A stretch of 64,000 nt of DNA, taken from contig JAJEEM010000059.1 in assembly GCA_022820995.1 (NCBI GenBank), positions 135,677 through 199,676 on the forward strand. The letters run 5' to 3'. Under the pieces are notes generated by a model. The model made no database searches, was not told where the DNA came from, and was given only the letters and a program-made list of their open reading frames with translations. The DNA comes from Gemmatimonadota bacterium (GTDB taxonomy: Bacteria; Gemmatimonadota; Gemmatimonadetes; Palauibacterales; Palauibacteraceae). Below are positions 48,898 through 57,916 of this stretch, in pieces (positions within the stretch are counted from its first letter, which is position 1; each line of letters begins with the position of its first letter). The position numbers were made by a program, and so were the translations under genes.

Positions 48898-49713
48898 ATG
48901 GGTCGGACGGCGCTCGAACCTGAGACCGGAGGAGAGGTGGACCCCGATTCGCTGAGGGAATTCGCGGCGGAACTGGCCGAGGAGTCGGGCCGGGCGATCG
49001 CGGGCATGTTCCGCCATCCCGACCTGGCCGTGGAATCGAAGACGGACGAATCGCCCGTCACCGTGGCGGACCGCTACGCCGAGACGCTCCTCCGCGACCG
49101 GATTCTGGAGCGCTTTCCCGACCATGGGATCGTCGGGGAGGAGTTCGGTCCGCAGAACGACGACGCGGAATACGTCTGGGTGCTGGACCCGATCGACGGG
49201 ACGATCTCCTTCGTCGCGGGCGTCCCCCTGTTCGGGACGCTCATCGGGCTGCTGCGCGACGAGGAGCCGATCCTGGGGGTGATCCACCAGCCGATCACGC
49301 GCGAACTCGCCATCGGCACCCCGTCGGGGACGACCTTCAACGGGGAGGCGGTGAGGGTCCGCGAAGACGTCTCGCTGTCGGAGGCGACGCTCCTGACGAC
49401 GGATCCGGGAGCGGTCGGCCGGCACCGGAACCTCGCCGGGTTCGAGGCGCTGTGGTCGAGAACGGCGCTGTACCGGGGCTGGGGCGACTGTTACGGATAT
49501 CTCATGGTCGCGACGGGGCGGGCCGACATCATGCTCGATCCGATCATGCATCCGTGGGACATTGCGGCGCTGGTCCCGGTGATCAGGGGCGCGGGAGGGG
49601 TGATCACGACATGGGAGGGGGACGATCCCATCGGCGGCGCGTCGACGGTGGCGGCCGCGCCGGCGCTGCACAGCGAAGTGATGGAAATCCTGAACGGAAC
49701 TGGAACGTCATGA
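48898..49713 (+). CDS. hisN: Inositol-monophosphatase-family phosphatase, histidinol-phosphatase type
   Basis: 271 residues from ATG 48898; upstream codons to 48859 are also open but would collide with the divergent gene. Metal-site motifs: GEEFG, VLDPIDGTISFVAGVPLFGTLIGL, and MLDPIMHPWDIAALVPVIRGAGG. The F-x-x-GVPLFGTLIG stretch and the DCYGYL motif are characteristic of HisN-type histidinol-phosphate phosphatases rather than SuhB. No other his gene is in the window. Its stop overlaps the next start as ATGA. Confidence 0.82.
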   Translation: MGRTALEPETGGEVDPDSLREFAAELAEESGRAIAGMFRHPDLAVESKTDESPVTVADRYAETLLRDRILERFPDHGIVGEEFGPQNDDAEYVWVLDPIDGTISFVAGVPLFGTLIGLLRDEEPILGVIHQPITRELAIGTPSGTTFNGEAVRVREDVSLSEATLLTTDPGAVGRHRNLAGFEALWSRTALYRGWGDCYGYLMVATGRADIMLDPIMHPWDIAALVPVIRGAGGVITTWEGDDPIGGASTVAAAPALHSEVMEILNGTGTS

Positions 49714-50966
49714 CGGGAACGAAACGCTACCCGGCGGCGTTGGCCGCTCTTCTGGCCGGCCTCGCGGCGTGCGGCGGGCCGGGCGCGATCGTGGTCGACA
49801 ACGCGAACATCATCGACGGCACGGGGGCCGTGTGGCCCACGGGGCGGCTCGTCGTAGTCGACGGCCTGGTGACGTGCGTGGGGGCGCAGGCCGACTGCGC
49901 CGAGCCGGCGGGCGTGGAAGTGCTCGACGCCGATGGCTTCTGGGTGGTGCCGGGGCTGATCGATGTGAAGGAGGCCACGGAGGTGCCGAGCAACGAGCAA
50001 GCCGCCTACCTGGCCTTTCTGCTCGGCGTCACGACGGCGGCCATCACGGAGATCGCGGAGGGGCCCGAGGGGGAGCCGCTGCCGCCGACGGGCAGCGATG
50101 ACGCGCGCATTCCCGTGCCGCGGCCGGCAACGCCCGTCGACGAACCGACGTACCCGCTCGGTCTCTTCGGCCAGGCGCTCGCCGCCACGATCCCGACGGA
50201 CGTGAGCGGGCCGCCCGGCCGCGAGGAGCGGGACCTCCAACTCTACGCGCGCTCGCGGTCGACGCTGGCCGACCGCGAGGCGCTGCTGGACTCCGCCCGC
50301 GCGATGGGGGCCCGGGGCGCCGCGTTCGCGCCGCGCCTCCTGGAGCAGGAGCGCTGGGCGGCCCCCTACCGGCTTCCGCACGGGATGAACCGCCTCGTCG
50401 GATTCGCGATGGTCGCGGAGCGCATTCAGGACCGGCTTCTTCCCGACCGCACGGCCGCCGAGGGCGAGCGGTTGAGTGCGGCGCTGGAGGTGCTCCGCGA
50501 GTTCGTGCGGGAGTTCCACGCCGCCGGAGGGTCCGTCTCCACGGCCACGAACGGCGCGCTCGCGCCGGGGCTGGCGCTGCATGAGGAGATGGACGCGCTC
50601 GTCGCGGCCGGACTGACGGCGGAGGACGCCCTCTACGCCGCCACGCGCGAGGCGGCCCGCCACCTGGGACTCGAGGAGTCGCGGGGGACGCTGGAGCCGG
50701 GCAAGCTGGGGGACTTTCTCATTCTCGAGAACGATCCGCGCCTGGACATATCGCTCACGCAGACGGTGTCCCGCGTGGGCAAGGGCGGAGTCCTGTACGA
50801 TCCGCCCACGCTCTTCGACGCCCTGCTCGACACTCCCGGAAACCGGGTCTCCGACAATCCCGTGCGGCTCGTGATCGGCGGGGCGGCGCTCCTGCTCACG
50901 CTGCTCCTCTTCGCGCGCGGCGTCCGCAACCATCGCCGTTCGCTGGGTCCGCGCATCGTGTCCTGA
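49710..50966 (+). CDS. Amidohydrolase-like lipoprotein lacking the metal HxH, with C-terminal membrane segment
   Basis: 418 residues from ATG 49710. Signal ends LLAGLAACGG (lipobox). The beta-sandwich typical of amidohydrolases follows (VDNANIIDGTGAVWPTGRLVVVDG) and the usual PGLID-x-HxH appears as VPGLIDVKEATEVPS, so both first metal ligands are missing. The C-terminal half retains GLTAEDALYAATREAARHLGLEESRGTLEPGKLGDFLILENDP, the standard closing module. A single membrane helix follows (VIGGAALLLTLLLFA, about 390-407). It is shorter than active relatives and probably non-catalytic or altered. Translation is coupled to hisN. Confidence 0.8.
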   Translation: MTGTKRYPAALAALLAGLAACGGPGAIVVDNANIIDGTGAVWPTGRLVVVDGLVTCVGAQADCAEPAGVEVLDADGFWVVPGLIDVKEATEVPSNEQAAYLAFLLGVTTAAITEIAEGPEGEPLPPTGSDDARIPVPRPATPVDEPTYPLGLFGQALAATIPTDVSGPPGREERDLQLYARSRSTLADREALLDSARAMGARGAAFAPRLLEQERWAAPYRLPHGMNRLVGFAMVAERIQDRLLPDRTAAEGERLSAALEVLREFVREFHAAGGSVSTATNGALAPGLALHEEMDALVAAGLTAEDALYAATREAARHLGLEESRGTLEPGKLGDFLILENDPRLDISLTQTVSRVGKGGVLYDPPTLFDALLDTPGNRVSDNPVRLVIGGAALLLTLLLFARGVRNHRRSLGPRIVS

Positions 50967-50993
50967 CGGATACCTGGGCGGCTGCCGGCCCGG

Positions 50994-52487
50994 CTACCAG
51001 AACGGTTCCGCCGCGACGAAGGTGCGCCAGGACTCGATCAGGCCCGGCTCCGCGGAACGGACCCGTTCGTCGCACCAGTCGCGGACGCGCGACGCCCCGT
51101 CGACCGCGGTCGGATCGGCCGCGGCCAGCTCCCGCGAGATCTGCCGCGCGACCGCCGCGTCGTTCAGGCGGCCGAGATCGTCCTGCAGCGACGAGAGACG
51201 TCGAAGACAGCTTCCCGTCGCCTGGCCCGGGAACAGGCTCCGTGAGTAGTCGCCCGCATAGCGGAGCTTCTTGACCGCGATTCTGACCCGGTGACGCTCC
51301 GGCTCGCCGAGGCGGTCGAAGCCCTTACCCGCCTTCATCAGGCTGCGGTATCTCGCGGCCAGCCTGTCCCTCGCCGTCTCCACGAGGGGTTCGCCGCTGT
51401 CCCGCGCGACGAGTCCGCCGCCGTGCGCGACCTGTAGCAGATCGAGGATGAACCGGTTGAACCGCCGGCCGAGGATCAGCTTGCGGTTCGATTCATGGGC
51501 CGCGTCCCGCCGTTCCCGGGCGGCGTCGCGAAGCCGCAGCAACGACGAGACTCCCGGGTTCGCGTCGATCACGGCAGGCAGCGTATCGAGCAAAAAGACA
51601 TCGAGGTCGCGTGCCGGGCCCAGCCGCTTGAGCGCACGCCGGGCCTCGCGGTTCAGGGCAGCGGCGCGGGACCCGAGATGGGGTTTGAGGAAGAGGAGCG
51701 CCGAACGCAGCCGCCGCAGCGAGACGCGCAGCTGGTGGATGCCATCGGGATCGCCGGCCTCCAGCACCGGAGCGAGATTCCCCGTCACGTGGACGGACGC
51801 CGCCCGGACCACCTTCGCGAGCGCCCGGTCGATCGAGTCCGCCGTATCGAGTTTCGCTCGGGCCGCCCTGACGGCGGGCGGGGAGGTGCCGAGGAGCAGA
51901 TCCGTGCCTGTCGCCGCCTTGGAGCGCGTCCCGACCGCGAGGCGACGCTTCGCCAGGAGTTCGCGCGCGCCCGCCAGCATGTCCCTCACCGGCCCGCGCA
52001 GCAGTTCCAACTCCAGTTCGGCCACCGGCGTCTCACGTCCGCCCGCCGCGATCCGGCCCGTGTCCAGCGACGCCTCGACCCGCGCGTCGCCCATCCAGAC
52101 CTCCCTTTTCGTGCGCTCGATATCGGTGAGGAAGGTGCGGTTCAGCGCGTCGGAGTCCGCGATCCCGAGGTCGCCGAGGGGCACCTCCGCGGGGAGTTGG
52201 TCGAGCCTCGGCGCCCCGTCGTCGCGGGTCGCGGGCGGCAGGGGTGATGTCCACTCGCCACGGGTCAGTCCATCCCCTTCGTCCCGCTTCAGGGTCAACT
52301 CCCGGGCGCCGCCTCGACTTCGGATTCTGAGCGCGTAGCCGCGGCGCCGGAGATGGCCTTCCGGCGTGTCGTAGTAGGTCGTCAGCAGCCGTTCGCGGGC
52401 CGGTCGACTTCCGCCAAGGTCGTCGAAGGCCGCGGACAGCTCATCGTCGACTCCGGTGAGCTTGACCTCGATTTCAACCGTGCTCAC
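50994..52487 (-). CDS. CYTH and CHAD domain protein
   Basis: 497 residues from GTG 52487. The N-terminal CYTH (triphosphate tunnel metalloenzyme) domain (1-200) opens with the ExExK motif VEIEVKL and has TTYYDTPEGHLRRRGYALRIR. The CHAD domain (about 215-490) is helical with conserved His (GIHQLRVSLRRLRSAL, HRVRIAVKKLRYAGDY) and binds polyphosphate. The pair points to inorganic polyphosphate or triphosphate handling in the cytosol. It starts 6 bases after the aminotransferase stop, in an operon, and lies near the PiT phosphate transporter. Confidence 0.9.
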   Translation of the reverse strand: MSTVEIEVKLTGVDDELSAAFDDLGGSRPARERLLTTYYDTPEGHLRRRGYALRIRSRGGARELTLKRDEGDGLTRGEWTSPLPPATRDDGAPRLDQLPAEVPLGDLGIADSDALNRTFLTDIERTKREVWMGDARVEASLDTGRIAAGGRETPVAELELELLRGPVRDMLAGARELLAKRRLAVGTRSKAATGTDLLLGTSPPAVRAARAKLDTADSIDRALAKVVRAASVHVTGNLAPVLEAGDPDGIHQLRVSLRRLRSALLFLKPHLGSRAAALNREARRALKRLGPARDLDVFLLDTLPAVIDANPGVSSLLRLRDAARERRDAAHESNRKLILGRRFNRFILDLLQVAHGGGLVARDSGEPLVETARDRLAARYRSLMKAGKGFDRLGEPERHRVRIAVKKLRYAGDYSRSLFPGQATGSCLRRLSSLQDDLGRLNDAAVARQISRELAAADPTAVDGASRVRDWCDERVRSAEPGLIESWRTFVAAEPFW

Positions 52488-52493
52488 GGGCCG

Positions 52494-53615
52494 CTACGCC
52501 ACCGCCGCGTACGCCTCCTCGAGGAGGGCCGCCACCCGGTCGAGGGCCTCGTCGAGTTCCGCGGCCGGGTTTCCGAAACCGATCCGCAGGTAGCGATCCA
52601 TGCCGAAATGGTCGCCCGGCACGAGCAGGACGCCCTTCTCGGCCCGCAGCCGCTCCGCCAGTTCGGTGGAGTTGATGTCGAGACCGTAGCGCACGTAGCA
52701 GATCGCGCCGGCATCCGGGGCGCGGTAGGAGAACAGGTCCGCGCGGTGATCGAGCCAGCGGGTGACGCGGGAGAGGTTGGTCCGGATGATCCCCCGGGTC
52801 CGCTCGAGTACGCGGGGGCGCACGTCGGCGCTCAGCACGCGGCGTGCCGTGACGTCCGAGAGCGTGGCCGGCGTGATCGTCGTGTAGTCCTTCCGGCTCC
52901 AGAACTCCTCGTGCATGTGCGCCGGCGCCGTGATCCAGCCGAGCCGGAGCCCCGGAAGCGCGTACGCCTTCGAGAGGGAGTTCGTCACGATCACCCGGTC
53001 GTAGCGGCCCCAGAAGCTCGGCGTCTCCGGGCCCTCGACCTCCGCCCCCGTGTAGACCTCGTCCGCCAGGATCCAGGCCCCGGCCGCCTCCGCCGCCTCG
53101 ACGATCTCGTCCATTGCCGCTTCGGTGAGGACGGATCCCGTCGGGTTGTTGGGGTTCGTGACGATGACGAGACGCGTACCGGGCGTGATGACGTCGGCGG
53201 CGCTTCCCGGCTCGGGCTGCCAGCCGAGATCCTCCCTCAGTTTCCACGAGACGACATCGGCGCCGAGCCCCCGCGCGATTCCCGGCGTCTGGCCGTAGGT
53301 CGGCTCCAGCGCCACCACGCGGTCTCCCGCCGAGACGAGGCTCCAGAGGACCACGTAGTTCGCCTCGGCCCCGCCCGTCGTGGCGATGATGTTGTCGGGG
53401 ACCGCCCCCTCGTACAGCTCCGCGATCGCCGCCTTCAGCGGATCGGAACCGTCGCTCTGGCCGTACTCCAGGCGAACGTCCGCCGGGTCCAGGTCGATGA
53501 GGTCCAGGAGTTCGGAAAGGGTGAGCGGATGAACGCCGCTCTCGGATATGTTGTAGTCCACGCGGTGCTCGAACGTGGACTGCCACCGCTCCATCAGGAA
53601 TGGGGGGACACGCAT
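52494..53615 (-). CDS. PLP-dependent aminotransferase, class I/II
   Basis: 373 residues from ATG 53615, with aggag upstream. Fold-type I features: LEYGQSDGSDPLKAAIAELYEG, TTGGAEANYVVLWSLV (phosphate turn), VTNPNNPTGSVL, the Asp in ILADEVYTGAE, Schiff-base Lys in NSLSKAYALPGLRLGW, and the carboxylate-binding Arg in RYLRIGFG. The N-terminal WQSTFEHRVDYNISESG resembles the capreomycidine-synthase-like branch, but the substrate is not clear. First gene of the unit with CYTH-CHAD. Confidence 0.85.
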   Translation of the reverse strand: MRVPPFLMERWQSTFEHRVDYNISESGVHPLTLSELLDLIDLDPADVRLEYGQSDGSDPLKAAIAELYEGAVPDNIIATTGGAEANYVVLWSLVSAGDRVVALEPTYGQTPGIARGLGADVVSWKLREDLGWQPEPGSAADVITPGTRLVIVTNPNNPTGSVLTEAAMDEIVEAAEAAGAWILADEVYTGAEVEGPETPSFWGRYDRVIVTNSLSKAYALPGLRLGWITAPAHMHEEFWSRKDYTTITPATLSDVTARRVLSADVRPRVLERTRGIIRTNLSRVTRWLDHRADLFSYRAPDAGAICYVRYGLDINSTELAERLRAEKGVLLVPGDHFGMDRYLRIGFGNPAAELDEALDRVAALLEEAYAAVA

Positions 53616-53680
53616 CTTGGCTCCTGCGGTTTGATCGGGTGTGTTCGCGTTCAGATCTTGCGACTCTGGAGGATACCGAA

Positions 53681-53746
53681 ATGGCGCCGGGACAGGAACA
53701 GAGAACCGCTGATCGCCTTGGGGAAGACGAGGGTGGGCGGGGCTGA
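53681..53746 (+). CDS. Possible 21-residue small ORF
   Basis: ATG 53681 is preceded by ctggagga at ideal spacing and the frame (MAPGQEQRTADRLGEDEGGRG) ends at TGA 53744-53746. It is charged with no membrane segment. It lies in the 261-base gap between a divergent aminotransferase and the PiT gene, whose own start is unclear, so it may be a leader peptide. Nothing else in the gap looks coding. Confidence 0.25.
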   Translation: MAPGQEQRTADRLGEDEGGRG

Positions 53747-53876
53747 CGTAACAGTCTCGTCACGGCGCTTGCCCGCCCGCCGAAACGGCCTAGGGTTGGC
53801 GCTGAAAGCGCCGCTCGCGCGACAGTCGGCATGATGGTGTTCCGGATCCAGACAGCCCCAGCCAGGCGTTGATCCC

Positions 53877-55406
53877 CTGTTCGAAACCGTCGCCCTCCTC
53901 CTGATCCTCGGCCTCGCCACCTTCGATCTCTGGGTCGGGGTCGCGAACGATGCGGTGAACTTCCTGAACTCGGCGTTCGGGTCGCGGGTGGCCCGGCGGC
54001 GCGTGATCATGGTCATCGCCACGGTGGGGATCCTGTTCGGCGCGCTCACGTCGAGCGGACTCATGGAGGTGGCGCGCCGCGGCGTGTTCGATCCCGGCCA
54101 CTTCGTCGACGCCCAGGGCGCGATCATCCTGACCTCGATCCTCGCCCTCTACCTCGGCGTGATGGCGGCGGACGTCCTCCTACTGGACCTCTTCAACACG
54201 TTCGGCCTGCCCACCAGCACGACCGTATCGATCGTGTCCGAACTGGTGGGCGCCTCGATCGCGGTCGCGCTGTGGACGAACGGCGAGGGCGTCCAGGGTG
54301 CGCTGGGGGTGATCAACAGCGGCCCCGTGCTCGGCATCTACACGGCCATCTTCCTCTCGGTCGTGACCGCGTTCGTGAGCGCGGCCGCCGTGATGTTCCT
54401 GGTGCGGGTCGTGTACGGGCACGACCTGAAGGCGAGCTTCCCGCGCTGGGGCTGGCTGTGGACGGGCGTGTCCTTCGCCGCGATGGCCTACTTCGTCCTG
54501 TTCAAGGGACTGCAGGGCGCCGCGATCCTGGACGAAGGGACGATGTCGACGCTCCGCGACGGGATCTTCTGGATTCTGGGCGGCGTGTTCCTCGTGGCGG
54601 GCGGCATGGCCGTCGTCTGGCGGCACCGGCCCGCGAGGGTCATCGGGGCGATCGTCCTGACCGGGACCGGGGCGCTGTCGATCGCGTTCGCGGGGAACGA
54701 CCTCGTGAACTTCATCGGCCCTTCGGTCGCGGCATTCCAGGCGGTGCTCGTCGAGGGGATCGACCTCTCCGGCCGCGTGGAGACGCCGGCGTGGGCCCTG
54801 TTGCTGGCCGGCGCGATCATGGTCACGGCGCTCGCGAGGTCGCAGAAGGCGCGGCGGGTGACGGATACGGAGATCCGGCTCGCCGCCCAGGGGCACACGA
54901 AACAGCGTTTCCGCAAGAGCCGGATCGGCGCGGCGCTCGTGACCCTGGGGTACGCGTGCCTGGGTCTGGTCGGGCGCCTGACGCCGGGCGGTCTCCGGTC
55001 GCGCGTCGAGGGCCGGACCGCGCCGCCGCCCCTGGATCCTTCGGCCCCGCCCTACGACCTGCTGCGGGCGAGCGTGAACCTGACGGTCGCGGCGCTGCTC
55101 ATTTCGATCGGGACGGCGAACGGACTCCCGCTGTCGACGACCTACATCACGTTCATGGCCGCGATGGGCGCCTCGCTCGGCGACCGGACCTGGCGCGCCG
55201 CCGACGCCGAGCAGCGCGTGACGGGCATTCTCGTCGTACTCGGCGGCTGGCTCATCACGGGACTCATCGCCGCCGCCGGCGCGTTCGTGATGGCGTCGCT
55301 GATCGTCCTCACCGGGACCGCCGGGCTGCCGATCGTGGCCGTCCTCGTCGCGTTCGGCGTGTGGCGGCTCGGACGGGTCCGGCAGCCCGAACCCGAGCAC
55401 GGCTGA
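53877..55406 (+). CDS. PiT family inorganic phosphate transporter
   Basis: About 509 residues with 11-12 membrane segments. The twin PiT signatures are GVANDAVNFLNSAFGSR near the N-terminus and GTANGLPLSTTYITFMAAMGASL in the second half, plus FGLPTSTTVSIVSELVGAS and FAGNDLVNFIG. Family members need a first helix (here FETVALLLILGLATFDLWVGV), encoded upstream of the first standard start at GTG 53955. In that extension only CTG 53877 is a start candidate before a stop at 53832. Imports phosphate with sodium or protons. The nearby CYTH-CHAD protein suggests a link to polyphosphate. Confidence 0.85.
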   Translation: MFETVALLLILGLATFDLWVGVANDAVNFLNSAFGSRVARRRVIMVIATVGILFGALTSSGLMEVARRGVFDPGHFVDAQGAIILTSILALYLGVMAADVLLLDLFNTFGLPTSTTVSIVSELVGASIAVALWTNGEGVQGALGVINSGPVLGIYTAIFLSVVTAFVSAAAVMFLVRVVYGHDLKASFPRWGWLWTGVSFAAMAYFVLFKGLQGAAILDEGTMSTLRDGIFWILGGVFLVAGGMAVVWRHRPARVIGAIVLTGTGALSIAFAGNDLVNFIGPSVAAFQAVLVEGIDLSGRVETPAWALLLAGAIMVTALARSQKARRVTDTEIRLAAQGHTKQRFRKSRIGAALVTLGYACLGLVGRLTPGGLRSRVEGRTAPPPLDPSAPPYDLLRASVNLTVAALLISIGTANGLPLSTTYITFMAAMGASLGDRTWRAADAEQRVTGILVVLGGWLITGLIAAAGAFVMASLIVLTGTAGLPIVAVLVAFGVWRLGRVRQPEPEHG

Positions 55407-55412
55407 CGGCTT

Positions 55413-55442
55413 CCGGGCCGGGCCGGATTCAGCCGGGCCCGG
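55413..55442. terminator. Hairpin between convergent PiT and DoxX genes
   Basis: CCGGGCC (55413-55419) and GGCCCGG (55436-55442) pair across a 16-base loop that itself can form a CCGG stem. No T tract. Placed between two stop codons 40 bases apart. Confidence 0.4.
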
Positions 55443-55445
55443 GGG

Positions 55446-55853
55446 TCAACCCAGACGCGCGTCGAGCGTCAGTTCGTCCTGGTCCATCGTGCCCCAGAGG
55501 ACCATGGAGCCGGCGAGAATGATGATCGAGGGATAGAAGAGGACCTGCGATCCCTCGAGGACCCAGCCCCACGGATCGAGGATCGATTTCCACACCGCGA
55601 GCGCCGTGATGAGGAGGACGACGAACGCCACCGGGTACGCCCGCTTCCTCCACAGGCCCAACACCACGAGCAGCCCGAGGAGGATCTCCAGGCCGCCGAA
55701 GACGTTCTGGACGATCGCCTGCGAGCCGATTCCGAGATAGAAGCTCTCGGCCACGCGCTGGCCGTGCTCCACGTTCGCGAACTTGTCGAGACCCCACATC
55801 ACCAGCAGCCACCCCGTGCTTACTCTCAGCAGCAACAGACCCCAGCGTTTCAT
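55446..55853 (-). CDS. DoxX family membrane protein
   Basis: 135 residues with four membrane helices (about 5-22, 45-68, 70-90, 103-123). LLRVSTGWLLVMWGLDKFANVEHG and FGGLEILLGLLVVLGLWRKRAYPVAFVVLL match the DoxX/DoxD fold. Members take part in quinone or thiosulfate-linked redox chemistry or redox-stress complexes with SodA, but the exact role is unknown here. Monocistronic on the minus strand, divergent from dsbD. Confidence 0.8.
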   Translation of the reverse strand: MKRWGLLLLRVSTGWLLVMWGLDKFANVEHGQRVAESFYLGIGSQAIVQNVFGGLEILLGLLVVLGLWRKRAYPVAFVVLLITALAVWKSILDPWGWVLEGSQVLFYPSIIILAGSMVLWGTMDQDELTLDARLG

Positions 55854-56062
55854 GTCGGCCTCCGGATTCCGGTGTCGCGGGATGTTCCTCGTGGCTTTCA
55901 GAGTGGTCCGCCGCCTTTGCGCGCGTCAATCGCGATGGGCCTGACGGGTGTTTTGACGCGGGGGCCGGACGGCTAATTTCCCCCCGGCGTTGTCGGAAGC
56001 TCGAGTTCAAGGGATCGGGACGAATGACGGTCGGTTCGAGAGGCAGGACATACGGAGGCGGG

Positions 56063-57871
56063 ATGTGGATGGCGCGCGCGGCGCTGTTGGCCGCGGTCGC
56101 GGGATCTCTCCTCCCGCGCCCGGGCGTGGCGCAGCTCCCTCGACAGGGGACGCCGGATCTCGAGAAGGGGGACATCGCCGTCGCCCTCGACCGCACCGCC
56201 TACGTCGCCGGCGAGCCCGCGCAACTCGCGGTGCGCCTCACGATTGAAGACGGCTGGCACGCGAACAGCTACGAGCCGACCTACGACTACCTGATCGCGA
56301 CGGAGATCGACGTGGAGGCGCCGCCCGACTGGCCGGCGCCGGAGACTCCCCGCTATCCCCCCGGCGAGATGAAGCGCTTCGACTTTGCGCCTACCGCCAT
56401 CTCCGTGTACGAGGGCGAGATCTTCATCCGAACCGTGCTGCCGACGTCGGCGGGAGCGGCGGCCGGCACGTATCCCATTCGAACGAACGTCACCTACCAG
56501 GCGTGCGACGACAAAATGTGTCTCGCCCCGGTGACGACGCCGGCCACGGTGGGACTGACGATCGCCGCCGGGGGCGAGGTCGCGAACCCCGAGTTCTTCG
56601 CGGCGGAAACCACGACGGGCGGCCGGGGATCGCAGCTCGGCGGGGCCGGGCGCGGCTTTCTGTGGTTCGTGCTGCTCGGCTTTCTGGGCGGGCTGATCCT
56701 GAACGCGATGCCGTGCGTGCTTCCCGTGCTGTCGCTCAAGGTCTTCGGGCTGATGAAGAGCGCGGAGGGGGGCAGGCGTGCCCTCACGACGGGAAGCCTC
56801 GCGACGGCGGCCGGGATCATCCTCTCCTTCCTGCTGCTGGCGGGGGCGGCGATCGGGGCGCGCGCGGCCGGCGTCGCTGTGGGCTGGGGGATCCAGTTCC
56901 AGGAGCCGCTGTTCGTCGGGGCGCTCGCGGTCGTGATCCTTCTCTTCACCCTCAACATGTGGGGGCTGTTCGAGATCCACCTTCCGGGAGCGCTTGCGAA
57001 GGTGGGCTCGTCGGGTCCGTCCGAGGGGCTCGCGGGCCACCTGGTGACGGGCTTCTTCGCCACGCTGATGGCGACGCCCTGCTCCGCCCCCTTCCTGGGG
57101 ACGGCGCTCGGCTTCGCGCTCACGCAGGATTCGGGCACGACGGCCGCGATGTTCGGCGCGATCGGCACCGGGATGGCCTCTCCGTACCTGCTTCTCGCGG
57201 CGTTTCCGGCGGCGGGGCGCGTGCTGCCGCGGCCGGGGGCGTGGATGGCGACCTTCCGGGTGGTGATGGGGTTCCTGCTCGCGGCGACGCTCGTGTGGCT
57301 CCTCTTCGTCATGTCGGGGCTCGTGTCGGCGCCGCGCGTGGCCTTCTTCGAGATCGGGCTGCTCGCCGTGGCCCTCGCGATCTGGCTCGCGAGCCGGTCG
57401 CCGCGCGGTCGGCCGGGGCGCCGCCTGGCCGGGATCGCGGCGGCGGCGCTGACGGTCGCGGCCGTCTCCACGGTGGCCGCGGGTCGATCCGAAGCGGGAC
57501 CCTCGACGATCGGCGTCGCGCCCGAGGACCGCCTGATCGCGTGGCAGCCCTTCGACCGTGACCGGGCCGAGGAACTCGCAGCCGGGGGCACCTACGTGTT
57601 CGTCGACGTGACGGCGGACTGGTGCTTCACCTGCAAGGTCAACGAGACGCTCTTCCTGGAGACGGAGGAGGTGGCCGGCGCGTTCGAGCAGCATGGCGTC
57701 ATCGCGATGCGTGCCGACTGGACGCGGCGCGACGATTCGATCGGCCGCTACCTGGCCGACTTCGGCCGCTACGGCATCCCCTTCTACGTGCTCTACCGGC
57801 CGGACCGGGAGCCGCACGTCTTCTCGGAGCTGATCTCGAAGTCCGCGATCCTCGACCTGCTCGGGGATTAG
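56063..57871 (+). CDS. dsbD: Thiol:disulfide interchange protein DsbD
   Basis: 602 residues from ATG 56063 (ggaggcggg in front; ATG 56024 also in frame). After a signal peptide comes the alpha domain (about 30-180) with CDDKMC, then eight membrane helices with the two redox cysteines in NAMPCVLPVLSLK and MATPCSAPFLG, then a periplasmic thioredoxin-like gamma domain with DWCFTCK. It passes electrons from cytosolic thioredoxin to periplasmic thiol proteins and cytochrome c maturation. Many cysteine-bearing exported proteins in this window are plausible clients. Confidence 0.92.
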   Translation: MWMARAALLAAVAGSLLPRPGVAQLPRQGTPDLEKGDIAVALDRTAYVAGEPAQLAVRLTIEDGWHANSYEPTYDYLIATEIDVEAPPDWPAPETPRYPPGEMKRFDFAPTAISVYEGEIFIRTVLPTSAGAAAGTYPIRTNVTYQACDDKMCLAPVTTPATVGLTIAAGGEVANPEFFAAETTTGGRGSQLGGAGRGFLWFVLLGFLGGLILNAMPCVLPVLSLKVFGLMKSAEGGRRALTTGSLATAAGIILSFLLLAGAAIGARAAGVAVGWGIQFQEPLFVGALAVVILLFTLNMWGLFEIHLPGALAKVGSSGPSEGLAGHLVTGFFATLMATPCSAPFLGTALGFALTQDSGTTAAMFGAIGTGMASPYLLLAAFPAAGRVLPRPGAWMATFRVVMGFLLAATLVWLLFVMSGLVSAPRVAFFEIGLLAVALAIWLASRSPRGRPGRRLAGIAAAALTVAAVSTVAAGRSEAGPSTIGVAPEDRLIAWQPFDRDRAEELAAGGTYVFVDVTADWCFTCKVNETLFLETEEVAGAFEQHGVIAMRADWTRRDDSIGRYLADFGRYGIPFYVLYRPDREPHVFSELISKSAILDLLGD

Positions 57872-57890
57872 CGGGCGCGGAGACCAGGGG

Positions 57891-57903
57891 GCAGCCCGGC
57901 TGC
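57891..57903. terminator. Short hairpin between convergent dsbD and propeller-fusion genes
   Basis: GCAGCC-C-GGCTGC, a 6-bp inverted repeat with a single-base centre, stands between the dsbD stop and the convergent stop at 57917-57919. Weak without a T tract. Confidence 0.3.
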
Positions 57904-57916
57904 AGCGAGCTCGCGG

